From JACCTI01 sp051005695 (GTDB taxonomy: Bacteria > Verrucomicrobiota > Verrucomicrobiia > Chthoniobacterales > UBA10450), in assembly GCA_051005695.1 (NCBI GenBank), contig JBPCJC010000045.1, positions 1-64,000 on the forward strand: DNA of 64,000 bases. The letters are read 5' to 3'. Below the pieces are notes generated by a model. The model ran no database searches, was not told where the DNA came from, and was given only the letters and a program-made list of their open reading frames with translations. Position numbers and translations under genes: made by a program. Shown here in pieces: positions 45,826 to 55,400 of the stretch. Position 1 is the first letter of the stretch; each line of letters opens with the position of its first letter.

Positions 45826-47112
45826 ATGAAAATTTGTGTTGTTGGGTTGGGTTATGTCGGTTTGCCGCTGGCGATTCAATTTGCCAAGTGCGGCGTGGAA
45901 GTGATCGGGCTCGATATCGATCAGACCAAGGTCGATGAGGTCAACGCCGGCCGGAGTTACATCAAACACATCGCCGCGGAGACGATCGCGGAAGCTTTGC
46001 GCGCGAAAAAGCTCTGGGCCTCCGCGGATTTTTCCGTGATCTCGCAAGCGGACGCGGTCATCATTTGTGTGCCGACGCCGCTGAACAAAAATCGCGAGCC
46101 GGACATCTCGTTCATTCTCGATACCGGGATGCGAATCGCGCCGTACCTGGCCAAAGGGGCGCTGGTGGTTTTGGAATCGACGACCTATCCGGGCACGACT
46201 GACGGCGAGTTGCGCCGGGTCTTGGAGGAGGGGACGAAGATGGCCGCGGGGGTGGATTTTCACCTCGCGTTTTCGCCGGAGCGCGAAGATCCGGGAAACC
46301 CGAAAAGCGTGGTCGCGTCGATCCCGAAAGTGGTCGGAGGACTGACGCCGGAATGTTTGCAGAGGGCGGTCGAGCTTTACTCAAAAGCGATCGACCGGCT
46401 GGTGCCGGTTTCGTCCTGCCGGGTAGCGGAAGCGGCCAAACTCCTGGAAAATATTTTTCGAAGCGTCAACATCGCGTTGGTTAACGAGTTAAAGCTCGTT
46501 TATGGCGCGATGGGGATCGACGTCTGGGAAGTGATCGAGGCGGCGAAAACGAAACCGTTTGGTTACATGGCTTTTTATCCGGGGCCGGGGCTCGGCGGGC
46601 ACTGCATTCCGATCGATCCTTTTTATCTCACCTGGAAAGCGCGCGAGTACGGGCAGAATACGCGCTTCATCGAGCTCGCGGGCGAGATCAATACCGCGAT
46701 GCCGGAACATGTCGTTAGGCGCGTGGCCGATGCCTTGAACGACAAGAGCAAGGCGATTCGCGGGAGCCGCATTTTGATTCTCGGCTTGGCTTACAAACCG
46801 AACGTCGACGACGAGCGCGAATCGCCCAGCTATGTCTTGATGAACATTCTCGCGGAGCGCGGCGCGGAAGTGGAATATCACGATCCGTTTGTTCCGGTAA
46901 TCAAGCCGACGCGCGAGCATGCGCATTGGGCTGGGAAGAAATCTGTCGCGTGGGAGCGATCGGTCATCACGGGTTTCGATCTGGTGTTGATCGCGACCAA
47001 TCACGCGAACGTGAATTACGCGGAACTAGGCGAGTGGGCTGGTTGCATCGTCGATACGCGGAACGCGATGGCGAAAGTTCCGACACCAGCGGGCAAAGTG
47101 ACCAAGGCTTGA
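45826..47112 (+). CDS. UDP-sugar 6-dehydrogenase (WbpA/TviB-like)
   Basis: A 428-aa NAD-dependent dehydrogenase that oxidises C6 of UDP-GlcNAc or a related sugar to the uronic acid. N-terminal Rossmann CVVGLGYVGLPLAIQFA, VICVPTPLN, FSPEREDPGN, the catalytic cysteine in GLGGHCIPIDPFYL (C260), and C-terminal GLAYKPNVDDERESPS. FSPERE(D)PG and the Cys loop fit the UDP-GlcNAc/ManNAc dehydrogenase branch. Together with the cassette at 6469-9174 it could yield a UDP-2,3-diacetamido-uronic acid. Its TGA overlaps the exosortase ATG. Confidence 0.9.
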   Translation: MKICVVGLGYVGLPLAIQFAKCGVEVIGLDIDQTKVDEVNAGRSYIKHIAAETIAEALRAKKLWASADFSVISQADAVIICVPTPLNKNREPDISFILDTGMRIAPYLAKGALVVLESTTYPGTTDGELRRVLEEGTKMAAGVDFHLAFSPEREDPGNPKSVVASIPKVVGGLTPECLQRAVELYSKAIDRLVPVSSCRVAEAAKLLENIFRSVNIALVNELKLVYGAMGIDVWEVIEAAKTKPFGYMAFYPGPGLGGHCIPIDPFYLTWKAREYGQNTRFIELAGEINTAMPEHVVRRVADALNDKSKAIRGSRILILGLAYKPNVDDERESPSYVLMNILAERGAEVEYHDPFVPVIKPTREHAHWAGKKSVAWERSVITGFDLVLIATNHANVNYAELGEWAGCIVDTRNAMAKVPTPAGKVTKA

Positions 47113-48053
47113 TGAGCGAAGGTAACCAGGTGAGTGCGTCGCCAAGGGCGGGAGCCCGGCGGCTAACGATTGCGTTCGCGGCGACCGCGGCGCTGATCGT
47201 GGCGTTTCTGAAGCCGCTCTACGCGCTGGTGCTTTACGCAGCCGGCAGCGACGTGCATTCGCACATTCTGCTTGTGCCGATCATCTCGGCTTACCTAATT
47301 TATTTGCTCGCCGGACAACTTCCGAGACCGGGGCGGCCGGTAGTTTTGGGGGCGCTCGGCTGCGGACTGTGCGCGCTCTTGGCGTTCGCTTGCACGATGG
47401 AGTCGTTAGGCATTTTCAGCGGCTTGAGTCTGAACGATCACCTTACTTTCACTACCCTCAGTTTTGTTGGTTCGCTGGCCGCTATGGGCTTCCTAGTCCT
47501 CGGCGGAAAATGGATGGCCGCAGCGGCCTTTCCGATGAGCTTTTTGTTTTTCATGGTGCCACTGCCGGATGCCGTGGTCACGGCGCTGGAGACAGCTTCG
47601 AAGTATGCCTCCGCGGAAGCGGCGAGCTGGTTCTTTGATCTCGCGGGCGTGCCGTATGTGCGCGATAGCCTGCTCTTCGGACTGCCCGGAATCACAATCG
47701 AAGTCGCGCAGGAATGCAGCGGGATTCGTTCGAGTCTCGTCCTGATCATCACCAGCCTGCTCGCCGCCTATCTGTTTCTGCGCAGTCCATGGCGGAGATT
47801 TCTGCTAGTCGCTTTTGTCATCCCACTGGGCGTGCTCCGAAATGGTTTCCGGATCGCGACGATCGGCTGGCTTTGCGTGCATCGCGGGCCGCACATGATT
47901 CACAGCCCGATCCACAAACAGGGTGGCCCGATTTTTTTCGCGCTCTCGCTGATTCCACTTTTTTTGTTTCTCTGGTGGCTGCGAAGGAACGAGCAAACGC
48001 GGCCGCGGAGGGCAGTCGCGGAGATCTCCGAGCCGATTTCGCAGCAGCCGTGA
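47112..48053 (+). CDS. Exosortase (VPDSG-CTERM, XrtC-type)
   Basis: A 313-aa polytopic inner-membrane transpeptidase that cleaves C-terminal sorting signals after a PEP- or VPDSG-like motif. About eight helices. The catalytic set is visible: C202 in VAQECSGIRSSL, the N-x-x-R motif VLRNGFRI (R247) and H268 in SPIHKQGG. ATG 47112 overlaps the preceding TGA; a much longer in-frame start at 46926 is rejected because it enters the dehydrogenase. The neighbouring PrsK/PrsR/PrsT genes and the IPEGGS-tail protein at 55946 support the call. The XrtC subtype is an inference from the substrate motif. Confidence 0.88.
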   Translation: MSEGNQVSASPRAGARRLTIAFAATAALIVAFLKPLYALVLYAAGSDVHSHILLVPIISAYLIYLLAGQLPRPGRPVVLGALGCGLCALLAFACTMESLGIFSGLSLNDHLTFTTLSFVGSLAAMGFLVLGGKWMAAAAFPMSFLFFMVPLPDAVVTALETASKYASAEAASWFFDLAGVPYVRDSLLFGLPGITIEVAQECSGIRSSLVLIITSLLAAYLFLRSPWRRFLLVAFVIPLGVLRNGFRIATIGWLCVHRGPHMIHSPIHKQGGPIFFALSLIPLFLFLWWLRRNEQTRPRRAVAEISEPISQQP

Positions 48054-48092
48054 AAGAGAAGCAGAAGCTTCCCTTCTAATTATAAATCCTTT

Positions 48093-48758
48093 ATGGCAAA
48101 CTCCTCCGATATGGATCGACGTTCGACTTCGGTTGCTTGGGCAGTTTCAGGTTTGAAGCCAGGTGCTTCATTTGGCCCGTGGATTGCGCTGATTCTTCTC
48201 GCACTCTTCGCGCTTGGCAGTTGCCAGACGGTGGAGCGCGGACCAGTCGGCGAACAAGTCATGCCGACGACGCCGGTGGTGCTGACTTCGGGTGACGTCG
48301 TGCGCGTGACTTTCACGACCGCACCGGAGTTGAACCAATCGCAGAAAATTCGTTCGGATGGAAAAATCAGCCTCCCACAAGTGGGCGAAGTGACGGCTGC
48401 CGGCCGCACCCCGATGGCGCTGCAAAACGAGCTCTCTTCGCTCTTCAAATCACAGCTGAAAAATACCGATGTCCTGGTCTCGCTGGAAAGCGCGGCCATC
48501 CAGGTTTATCTCTCCGGCTCGGTGCATTCGCCGGGTAAACTGCAGTTCGATCGTCCAACCACAATCCTGCAAGCGATCATGGAAGCGGGCGGCCCGGACC
48601 AGTTTGGCAACTTGCGAAAAGTGCACCTGATTCGCATGGCTAACGGAATCCAGCGCACCCAGATTCTTAATCTCAAGCCGACCCTGTCGGGTGAATCGAC
48701 GCGACCGTTTTACGTCAAGAACGGCGACATCATTTCGGTCCCGCAGACCGCCTTCTAG
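48093..48758 (+). CDS. Wza-like polysaccharide export lipoprotein
   Basis: A 221-aa outer-membrane lipoprotein: hydrophobic LILLALFALGSC with lipobox LGSC (C44). The poly_export domain follows (GDVVRVTFTTAPELNQSQKI, ISLPQVGEVTAAGRTPMALQ), then an SLBB repeat (IQVYLSGSVHSPGKLQFD, ILQAIMEAGGPDQFGNL). It is second to the lipobox-less exporter at 2422. It lies 40 bp after the exosortase gene and 26 bp before the PrsK frame. Confidence 0.88.
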   Translation: MANSSDMDRRSTSVAWAVSGLKPGASFGPWIALILLALFALGSCQTVERGPVGEQVMPTTPVVLTSGDVVRVTFTTAPELNQSQKIRSDGKISLPQVGEVTAAGRTPMALQNELSSLFKSQLKNTDVLVSLESAAIQVYLSGSVHSPGKLQFDRPTTILQAIMEAGGPDQFGNLRKVHLIRMANGIQRTQILNLKPTLSGESTRPFYVKNGDIISVPQTAF

Positions 48759-48816
48759 CAAAACTCTTGCGGTTGCCTAACGAGTGGTGGAGCGCGAAAG
48801 GGCGCGCGCGTTTTCC

Positions 48817-50934
48817 ATGAACCTGACCTCCACCCTGGCTTTCGCCGCGGCCAGTTTCAGCGCCGCGCTCGCGTTGGCCGTGGCCGTGCGAAAACAGCGC
48901 TCGGTGGCGTCGTGGTCCTTCTGCGTGGGGATGGCCGCGCTGGCTTGCGAGAGCGCGCTCATCGGTGCCGGCTTTCGGGAGGCGGCGATGAACCGGATCG
49001 TCTTTTGGCAGACGAGCATCCTGCAAGGGAAAGCGTTTCTGCCGGCGGTCTGGCTTTGTTTTAGCGTCACCTTTTCGCGCGGAAACTCGCGGGAGTTCCT
49101 GCGCAAATCCTGGCCGCTGCTCGCGCTGCTTTTAGTGCTGCCGATCGCGCTCGTGTTTTGGCAATCGGACCATCTGTTGATCGTGGTCGCGGCCGACGAA
49201 GCGAAGTCGCACTGGTTTCTGAATTACTCGTTCGCTGCAAAAATTCTCAATGGCATTCTGCTCGTCTCCGCGGTCCTCATCCTGATGAATCTCGAGCGCA
49301 CTTTCCGCTCCGCCGTCGGGACGATGCAGTGGCGGATCAAGTTCGTTGCGCTCGGCGTCGGAATTATTTTTGGCGCGCAAATTTACACGCGCAGCCAGGC
49401 GCTGATTTATTCGCAGGACAGCCCGGCGAGCTCCGCGGTCGAGGTCGGCGCGTTGTTCATCGGCTGCATCTTTCTTGCCGTTGGTTATGTGCGGGGCGGC
49501 TTCGGCGCGATCGATATTTATCCGTCGCGCGCGGCCTTGCACACTTCGCTGACGGTGCTGCTCGCGGGCGGTTATCTTTTTGTTATCGGGGTGCTCGCGC
49601 AAGTTGTCGCGCGGCGCGGCGGCTCGGGCAGCTTCCAACTGGAAGCGTTGCTCATCCTGGGCGCGATCGCGCTCCTCGCCGTCCTGCTTTTGTCGAAGCG
49701 CTTGCGGCAGGGAATTCAACAATTCATCAGCCGTCACTTCACGCGGCCGCAACATGATTCCCGAAAGATTTGGAGTCGCTTTACGCGACTAACGAGCAGC
49801 GTTTTGGAACCGGCGGTGCTTTGCAATGCGGCCGCGCAACAGGTTTCCGAAACCTTCAGCGCGTTGTCGGTCACGATCTGGCTGCTCGATGCGCGACAGG
49901 AAAAATTGATCCTCGGCGCGTCGACCTCGCAGGCGTCGGAAAAGCCGGCGGAGGCGCCGGCGGAAGCGGCCACCCCGGCAGAAATCGGCGTCGGACTTTC
50001 GACCATGACCGGACCGTTCGATTTGGAAAAAGCGAAGGGCGAATGGGCCGCGAATCTCCGGCGCTTGAGCACGCCGCACTTTGAAACTGGCGGCGGGCGG
50101 GTGGCGGTGCCGCTGCGGGCGGGCGAGCGCGCGCTCGGGCTGATGATTCTGGCCGATCGCGTGAACGCGATTCCGTACACCGCCGAAGAAATGGATTTGC
50201 TCCGCTGCATCGGCGACCAGATCGCAACCAGCCTGCTCAATCTCGGGTTGGCGCACGAAGTGATGCGCGGCCGGGAACTGGAAGCCTTCCAGACGATGTC
50301 GACTTTTTTTGTGCACGATCTCAAAAACGCGGCTTCGACTCTGACCTTGATGCTGCAAAATCTTCCGGTGCATTTCGACGACCCGGCGTTTCGCGCGGAC
50401 GCCTTGCGCGGGATCGGGCGGACGGCGGACCGGATCAATCAACTGATCGGCAGCCTGGGTGTCGTTAGGCAAAAACTCGCGCTGCAACGCGTGGAACTGG
50501 ATTTAAACGCAGTCGTCGATCGGGTGCTCGAAGAGTTTGATGGGCTCGCCTCGCTGGCGGTGGTGAAGGACCTTGGATCGTTGCCCCTGGTCTACGCGGA
50601 CCCGGTTCATCTGCAGAGCGTGATCACAAATTTGCTTCTGAATGCGCGCGACGCCGTCGAAGAAAAGGGCGAAGTGATCGTGCAAACCACGCGGCGCGGT
50701 GAAGCCGCAGTGCTGTCGGTCGCCGACAACGGTTGCGGCATGAGCCCGGTCTTTGTGCGAGATTCCTTGTTCCGGCCGTTTGCGACCACGAAAAAGAAAG
50801 GTCTCGGGATTGGCTTGTTCCAATCGAAGATGATCGTCGAGGCGCACGGGGGAAATATTCAGGTGACGAGCGACACAGGAAAGGGCACGACGTTCCGGGT
50901 ATTTTTGCCGTTCGGACCGGGCCAAGAGAAATGA
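48817..50934 (+). CDS. prsK: PrsK-type membrane histidine kinase (PEP-CTERM system)
   Basis: About 705 aa from ATG 48817; a GTG at 48784 is an alternative but adds a basic leader. N-terminal region of 7-8 hydrophobic helices (sensor, residues 1-300), a GAF-like domain (about 330-480), then a dimerisation/phosphoacceptor segment STFFVHDLKNAASTL and an ATPase domain with N-box LLNARDAV, G1 VADNGCGMS and G2 GLGIGLFQSKMIVEAHGG. The order matches PrsK of PEP-CTERM loci. Its stop overlaps the ATG of the response regulator. Confidence 0.88.
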   Translation: MNLTSTLAFAAASFSAALALAVAVRKQRSVASWSFCVGMAALACESALIGAGFREAAMNRIVFWQTSILQGKAFLPAVWLCFSVTFSRGNSREFLRKSWPLLALLLVLPIALVFWQSDHLLIVVAADEAKSHWFLNYSFAAKILNGILLVSAVLILMNLERTFRSAVGTMQWRIKFVALGVGIIFGAQIYTRSQALIYSQDSPASSAVEVGALFIGCIFLAVGYVRGGFGAIDIYPSRAALHTSLTVLLAGGYLFVIGVLAQVVARRGGSGSFQLEALLILGAIALLAVLLLSKRLRQGIQQFISRHFTRPQHDSRKIWSRFTRLTSSVLEPAVLCNAAAQQVSETFSALSVTIWLLDARQEKLILGASTSQASEKPAEAPAEAATPAEIGVGLSTMTGPFDLEKAKGEWAANLRRLSTPHFETGGGRVAVPLRAGERALGLMILADRVNAIPYTAEEMDLLRCIGDQIATSLLNLGLAHEVMRGRELEAFQTMSTFFVHDLKNAASTLTLMLQNLPVHFDDPAFRADALRGIGRTADRINQLIGSLGVVRQKLALQRVELDLNAVVDRVLEEFDGLASLAVVKDLGSLPLVYADPVHLQSVITNLLLNARDAVEEKGEVIVQTTRRGEAAVLSVADNGCGMSPVFVRDSLFRPFATTKKKGLGIGLFQSKMIVEAHGGNIQVTSDTGKGTTFRVFLPFGPGQEK

Positions 50935-52322
50935 GATCGACGCTGTTGTTAGTGGATGATGACGAAGAAATCCGCACCCAGATGAAGTGGGCGCTGATGG
51001 GCGACTACGACGTCGTCTTCGCCGGGACACGACAGGAAGCGGTGGAAGCTTACAAGAGTTCGCGACCAGCGGCGATCCTGCTGGATCTTGGTTTACCGCC
51101 GCATCCGAACAGCATCGAAGAAGGAATCGGAACCTTAGGCGACATCCTTTCGGTCGATCGCGGGGCCAAGGTGATCGTCATCTCCGGCCAGGGCGAAAAG
51201 AAAAACGCGCTCGAAGCGGTCGGTGCGGGCGCGTACGATTTTCTCTGCAAACCGATCGAGATGGCGGAGCTGCAACTGCTCCTGCGCCGCTGCATTTACG
51301 TCGCGGAATTGGAAACCGAATACCGCAAACTGCAACAGAGTGCGCGGCCCAACATCTTTGAGGAGATGATCGGGACCAGCCCGCAAATGCAAGGTGTGTT
51401 CTCCTTCATCAAGAAAGTCGCCGCGACTACCGCGCCGGTTTTGTTGCTCGGTGAAAGCGGCACCGGCAAGGAGATGGCCGCGCTCGCGATCCATCGTCGC
51501 AGCCAGCGGAAAGACGGGCCGTTCATCGCGATCAACTGCAACGCGATCCCGGAAAATCTTCTGGAGAGCGAATTGTTCGGCCACGAAAAGGGGTCTTTCA
51601 CCGGGGCGCACATGCAGCGCAAAGGGCTGATCGAAACCGCGGATGGCGGTTCACTTTTCCTCGATGAAATCGGCGAGTTGCCCTCGCAAATTCAGGTCAA
51701 ACTCCTGCGTTATTTACAGGAGCAGCGTTTCCAGCGCGTCGGCGGCCGCCAGGAAATCCAGAGCGACGCGCGCGTGATCGCCGCGACCAACGTGGATTTG
51801 AAGCAGGCCATCGCGGAAGGAAAATTCCGCGAGGATCTTTTTTTCCGGCTCGCGGTGGTGGTAATCAAGCTGCCGGCGTTACGCGAACGGGGCGAAGACA
51901 CAATGATGCTCGCGCGCGAATTCCTCCAGCGTTACGCGGTGCAAAATTCCCGCACCAACCTCACTTTCACGACGGAGGCATTGCGGGCGATGAACGGGCA
52001 TCATTGGCCGGGGAACGTGCGCGAATTGCAAAACCGGGTGAAGCGCGCGGTCATCATGGCCGATAGCAAACGGATCACGGAAAGCGACCTGGAATTGGTC
52101 GACGCGAGCGACGGACCGGCGCCGGTGACCCTAAAGGAAGCGCGCGAAAGTGTGGAAAAGGAATTGGTTCAACAGACTTTGCAGAAGCATCTCGGCCGGA
52201 TCAGTTCCGCGGCGATCGAGTTAGGAATCAGCCGGCCGACGCTCTACGAATTGATGGAAAAACTCGGAATTCCGAAGAAGATGAGCGCAGCCCATGGCGG
52301 CGAAAGCGAAGCCGCGAATTGA
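50931..52322 (+). CDS. prsR: PrsR-type sigma-54-dependent response regulator
   Basis: A 463-aa NtrC-family activator. The receiver domain has acidic pocket LLLVDDDEE, phosphoacceptor D52 in LLDLGLP and a conserved lysine in FLCKPIEM. The AAA+ domain has Walker A LLGESGTGKEM (about 172-182), the sigma-54 contact loop GSFTGA (usually GAFTGA) and Walker B SLFLDEIGELP. A Fis-type HTH ends the protein (SSAAIELGISRPTLYELMEK). ATGA overlap with prsK. The sigma-54 promoter at 55856 is a good candidate target. Confidence 0.9.
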   Translation: MRSTLLLVDDDEEIRTQMKWALMGDYDVVFAGTRQEAVEAYKSSRPAAILLDLGLPPHPNSIEEGIGTLGDILSVDRGAKVIVISGQGEKKNALEAVGAGAYDFLCKPIEMAELQLLLRRCIYVAELETEYRKLQQSARPNIFEEMIGTSPQMQGVFSFIKKVAATTAPVLLLGESGTGKEMAALAIHRRSQRKDGPFIAINCNAIPENLLESELFGHEKGSFTGAHMQRKGLIETADGGSLFLDEIGELPSQIQVKLLRYLQEQRFQRVGGRQEIQSDARVIAATNVDLKQAIAEGKFREDLFFRLAVVVIKLPALRERGEDTMMLAREFLQRYAVQNSRTNLTFTTEALRAMNGHHWPGNVRELQNRVKRAVIMADSKRITESDLELVDASDGPAPVTLKEARESVEKELVQQTLQKHLGRISSAAIELGISRPTLYELMEKLGIPKKMSAAHGGESEAAN

Positions 52323-52471
52323 CTGGCTAATCGGGGGGCCAAAGTCTAACAAAGTCCCGGGCGCGATTTCGCTCGCGCACTCGCTCGCGCTGCCGAATGC
52401 CGGTCGAAGTGGCGTCCTTGCTTCTCTTCGCCGGCGAACGCTCACGAAGTGACGCAGCAGTTTTAAACTAC

Positions 52472-55400
52472 ATGATTCCCATGCTCAATTTGCGAACCGT
52501 TTTTCGAATCCTTCTCCACGCGACGCTGGTCATCGCGCTCATCACCGGATGCTCGGCCGAGGCGAGAAAATCGCGGCATCTCTCGCGCGCTGAGAAATAT
52601 TTCCGGGCCGGCGATTTCGAGAAGGCAAAGCTGGAATACATGAACGTGATTCGGATCGACCCGAAGGCGACGGTGGCCTTTCAGCGGACCGCGGCGATCT
52701 GGCTCGAGCAAGGCGCGCCGATGCGGGCCGGACCGTTTTTGGCGCGCGCGCGCGAAATTAATCCCCGCGATGCCGAGAGCCGGTTGAAATTGGCCAGGCT
52801 TTTAGTCTCGTTAGGCGGACTGGCCGAAGGGCGAAAGGAAGCGCAGGCGGCGGTGGCTTTGGAACCGGGAAACGCCGAGGCCGTGCGGTTGCTGGTGGAG
52901 GCTTCGCGAACCCCGGCGGAGTTGGCCGCGGCGGCGCAAGCGTTGCAAAATTTTCCGGCGAAAGAGAGCGCGCCGTTCAAACTCGCGGTCGCGACCATGG
53001 CCTTGAAGCAGGGAGATATTCCGAATGCGGAGGCGGCGCTCAAGACTGTACTGCAGCTCGACCCGAAGAACGCCTCGGCGCACACTGCGATGGCGGCGAT
53101 CAATTTGATGCGCAAAGACGTGCCGAAGGCCGGCGAAGAGTTCAAGGCCGCGGCGGAGGCTTCCCCCTTACGCTCGACCGAACGGATTCAATACGCGGAG
53201 TTCCGCGCGCAGACATCCGGAGCGAAGGAATCGATCGAGGCTCTGAAAGCGATCATCGCGCAGGCGCCGGATTATATTCCCGCCTCGCGTTTGCTGGCGC
53301 AGATCGCGCTGGCGCAAAAGCGTTACGACGAGGCCGCGAGCGATCTCGAGAACGTCTTCAAGTATGACGCGGATAACGTCGATAGTCGCATGGTCCAGGC
53401 GCAGGTGCTGATCGCGAAAGGCGATGGCGCGAAGGCGGTGGAAGTGCTTGAGCGCTTGGAAAAAATTTATCCGAAGGTTGCCTCGATCAAGATCCAGCTG
53501 GCGCGCGCGAATTTGTTAATCAACAAACCGTCGGAAGCGACCGCGGCGTTAAACGATGCGCTCGCGCAGGAGCCGCAAAACGTGGAAGCGAAGGTCCTGA
53601 TGGCCGAGACCAATATGCGCCGGGGCGATGCGCAGGCGGTCGTCAATGGTTTGACCGAGGTCTTGCAGCAACACCCCGAGCTCGGCCAGGCGAAGTTGAT
53701 GTTGGCTGATTCCTACCGCCTGCTCGGCCGATACGAAGATGCGGCGAGCATTTTCCGCGATCAGCTCAAAGCGAATCCGCAAAATGCGCCCGCATATCTC
53801 GGGCTGGGCGTGATCATGCGCGAGGAAAAGAAGGACCCGGACGCGCGGGCGGCATTCGAGAAAGCGCTGGAATTGTCGCCGGGGAATTTGATCGCGATTA
53901 ACCAATTAGTGGAGCTGGATCTCGCGGACAAAGCGTATGACGCCGCGCTCCAGCGGACCAAGACTTTGCTCGCGAGCACGCCGAATTCTGGAAGCGCGCA
54001 CCTCTTGGAAGGGAAAATCTACGCCGCCCAGGCGCAGTGGCCCGAGGCCGAAGCTGCGCTGACGAAGGCGCTGGAATTGGAGCCGAGTCTCGGGCCTGCC
54101 TACGACCTTTTGATCAGCGCTGATCTCGCGACCAACGATCTCCCGAAGGCGGCGGCTACGCTTGAGACTTTGCTGACGAAGAATCCGCAGAATCCGGGCG
54201 GCTTGATGCAGTTGGCGTTGGTTTACGAAAAAATGAATGAGTTCGCCAAAGCAGCGAGCACTTACGAAAAGCTGGTCGCGATCAAATCGGATTCGCCGGC
54301 GGCGCTCAACAATCTTGCGTATTTGTACGCGGAAAAGTTGAACCAGCTGGATAAGGCTGCCGACGCAAGTCGCAAAGCGCGCTCGCTGCAACCGTCCGAT
54401 CCCGCAATTGCCGACACGTTCGGCTGGATTCTCTATCGACAGGGAGATTATCAACAGGCGCTTAGTCTTCTCCAGGAAAGCGCGGCTAAGCTGGGCGACA
54501 ATCCGGAAGCGCAATACCACCTCGGCTCTGCCGCCTACATGATGAGCCAGACGGAAATGGCGCGGGCTGCCTTCCAGAAAGCCACACAAGCTTCGGCTGC
54601 TTTCCCGGGCAAGGCGGAGGCGCAACGCCGCCTGGCTTTGCTCGGTGACGGCGCAGCGCAAGCGGAGATGTCGAACGCTGACTTGGAATCCTTGGTGAAA
54701 CAGCAACCGAACGATCTCATTGCGCTGACGCGCCTGGGCGAAAGGTACGAGAAGGACGGGCAGCCCGCGAAAGCCGCGGAGGCATACGAGCGCGCGCTGA
54801 AGGTGAATCCCAAACTGGTCCAGGTCACCGTAAAGCTGGCGCAGCTTTATGCCGGATCACTGAAGGAACCCGTGAAGGCCTTAGAGCTTGCGAAAAAGGC
54901 ACGCGAATTGGCCCCTTCGGACCCGAACGTGTCGGGCGTGATCGGAGTCCTCGCTTACCAGACAGGCAATTACCCGTGGGCCTACAGCCTTCTCCAAGAA
55001 GCTCTCCGACAGAAGCCGAATGATCCCGATATTCTGCTAAATTGTGCCCGAGCCGCCTATCTCATCGGGAAGTCGACCGACGCGCAGCAGTTGATGGAAC
55101 GCTTGCTCGCGGCGGTTCCGAATTCCCCGCTAGCTGGCGAAGCCAAGACTTTTCTGACCATGACGGCTCTCGAGCAGCATTCCGAAAACCTCTCGTCCGC
55201 CGATTCTCAGGTCGACGCGGCATTAAAGGAAAATTCCGATTACGCGCCGGCGTTGATGATCAAAGCGGAAATCCAAACCGCACACGGACAAACCGACAAA
55301 GCTAAGGAAATCTACAACGCTGTGCTGCGGCAATTCCCAGATTTTGCTTTAGCGCAAAAAAACCTCGCACGTCTTTACGCGAATGATCCGGCCGAACTTT

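Larger units (their letters stand above)
574..52815. repeat. Dispersed over-represented word CCTAACGA / TCGTTAGG
   Basis: Counted by eye on both strands, the 8-mer occurs 20 times. First bases: 574, 6458, 8415, 9228, 16687, 17114, 17876, 18561, 18995, 20126, 21496, 21951, 26507, 45073, 45800, 46712, 47403, 48776, 50462 and 52808. About two are expected by chance. Eighteen of the 20 extend to GCCTAACGA. Both orientations are equal (10 each), most copies lie in coding sequence and several lie in gene junctions. None is present from 26,515 to 45,072 or after 52,815. Confidence 0.7.

Noticed and set aside
52361..52378. GCGCGA/TCGCGC hairpin after prsR
   Set aside because: Six base pairs in GC-rich sequence with no T tract; the region is too short and GC-biased to call.
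574..52815. GTTAGGC/GCCTAAC copies as integron attC sites
   Set aside because: The heptamer resembles attC core sites, but copies are single, inside genes, without paired inverted arms or an integrase gene.
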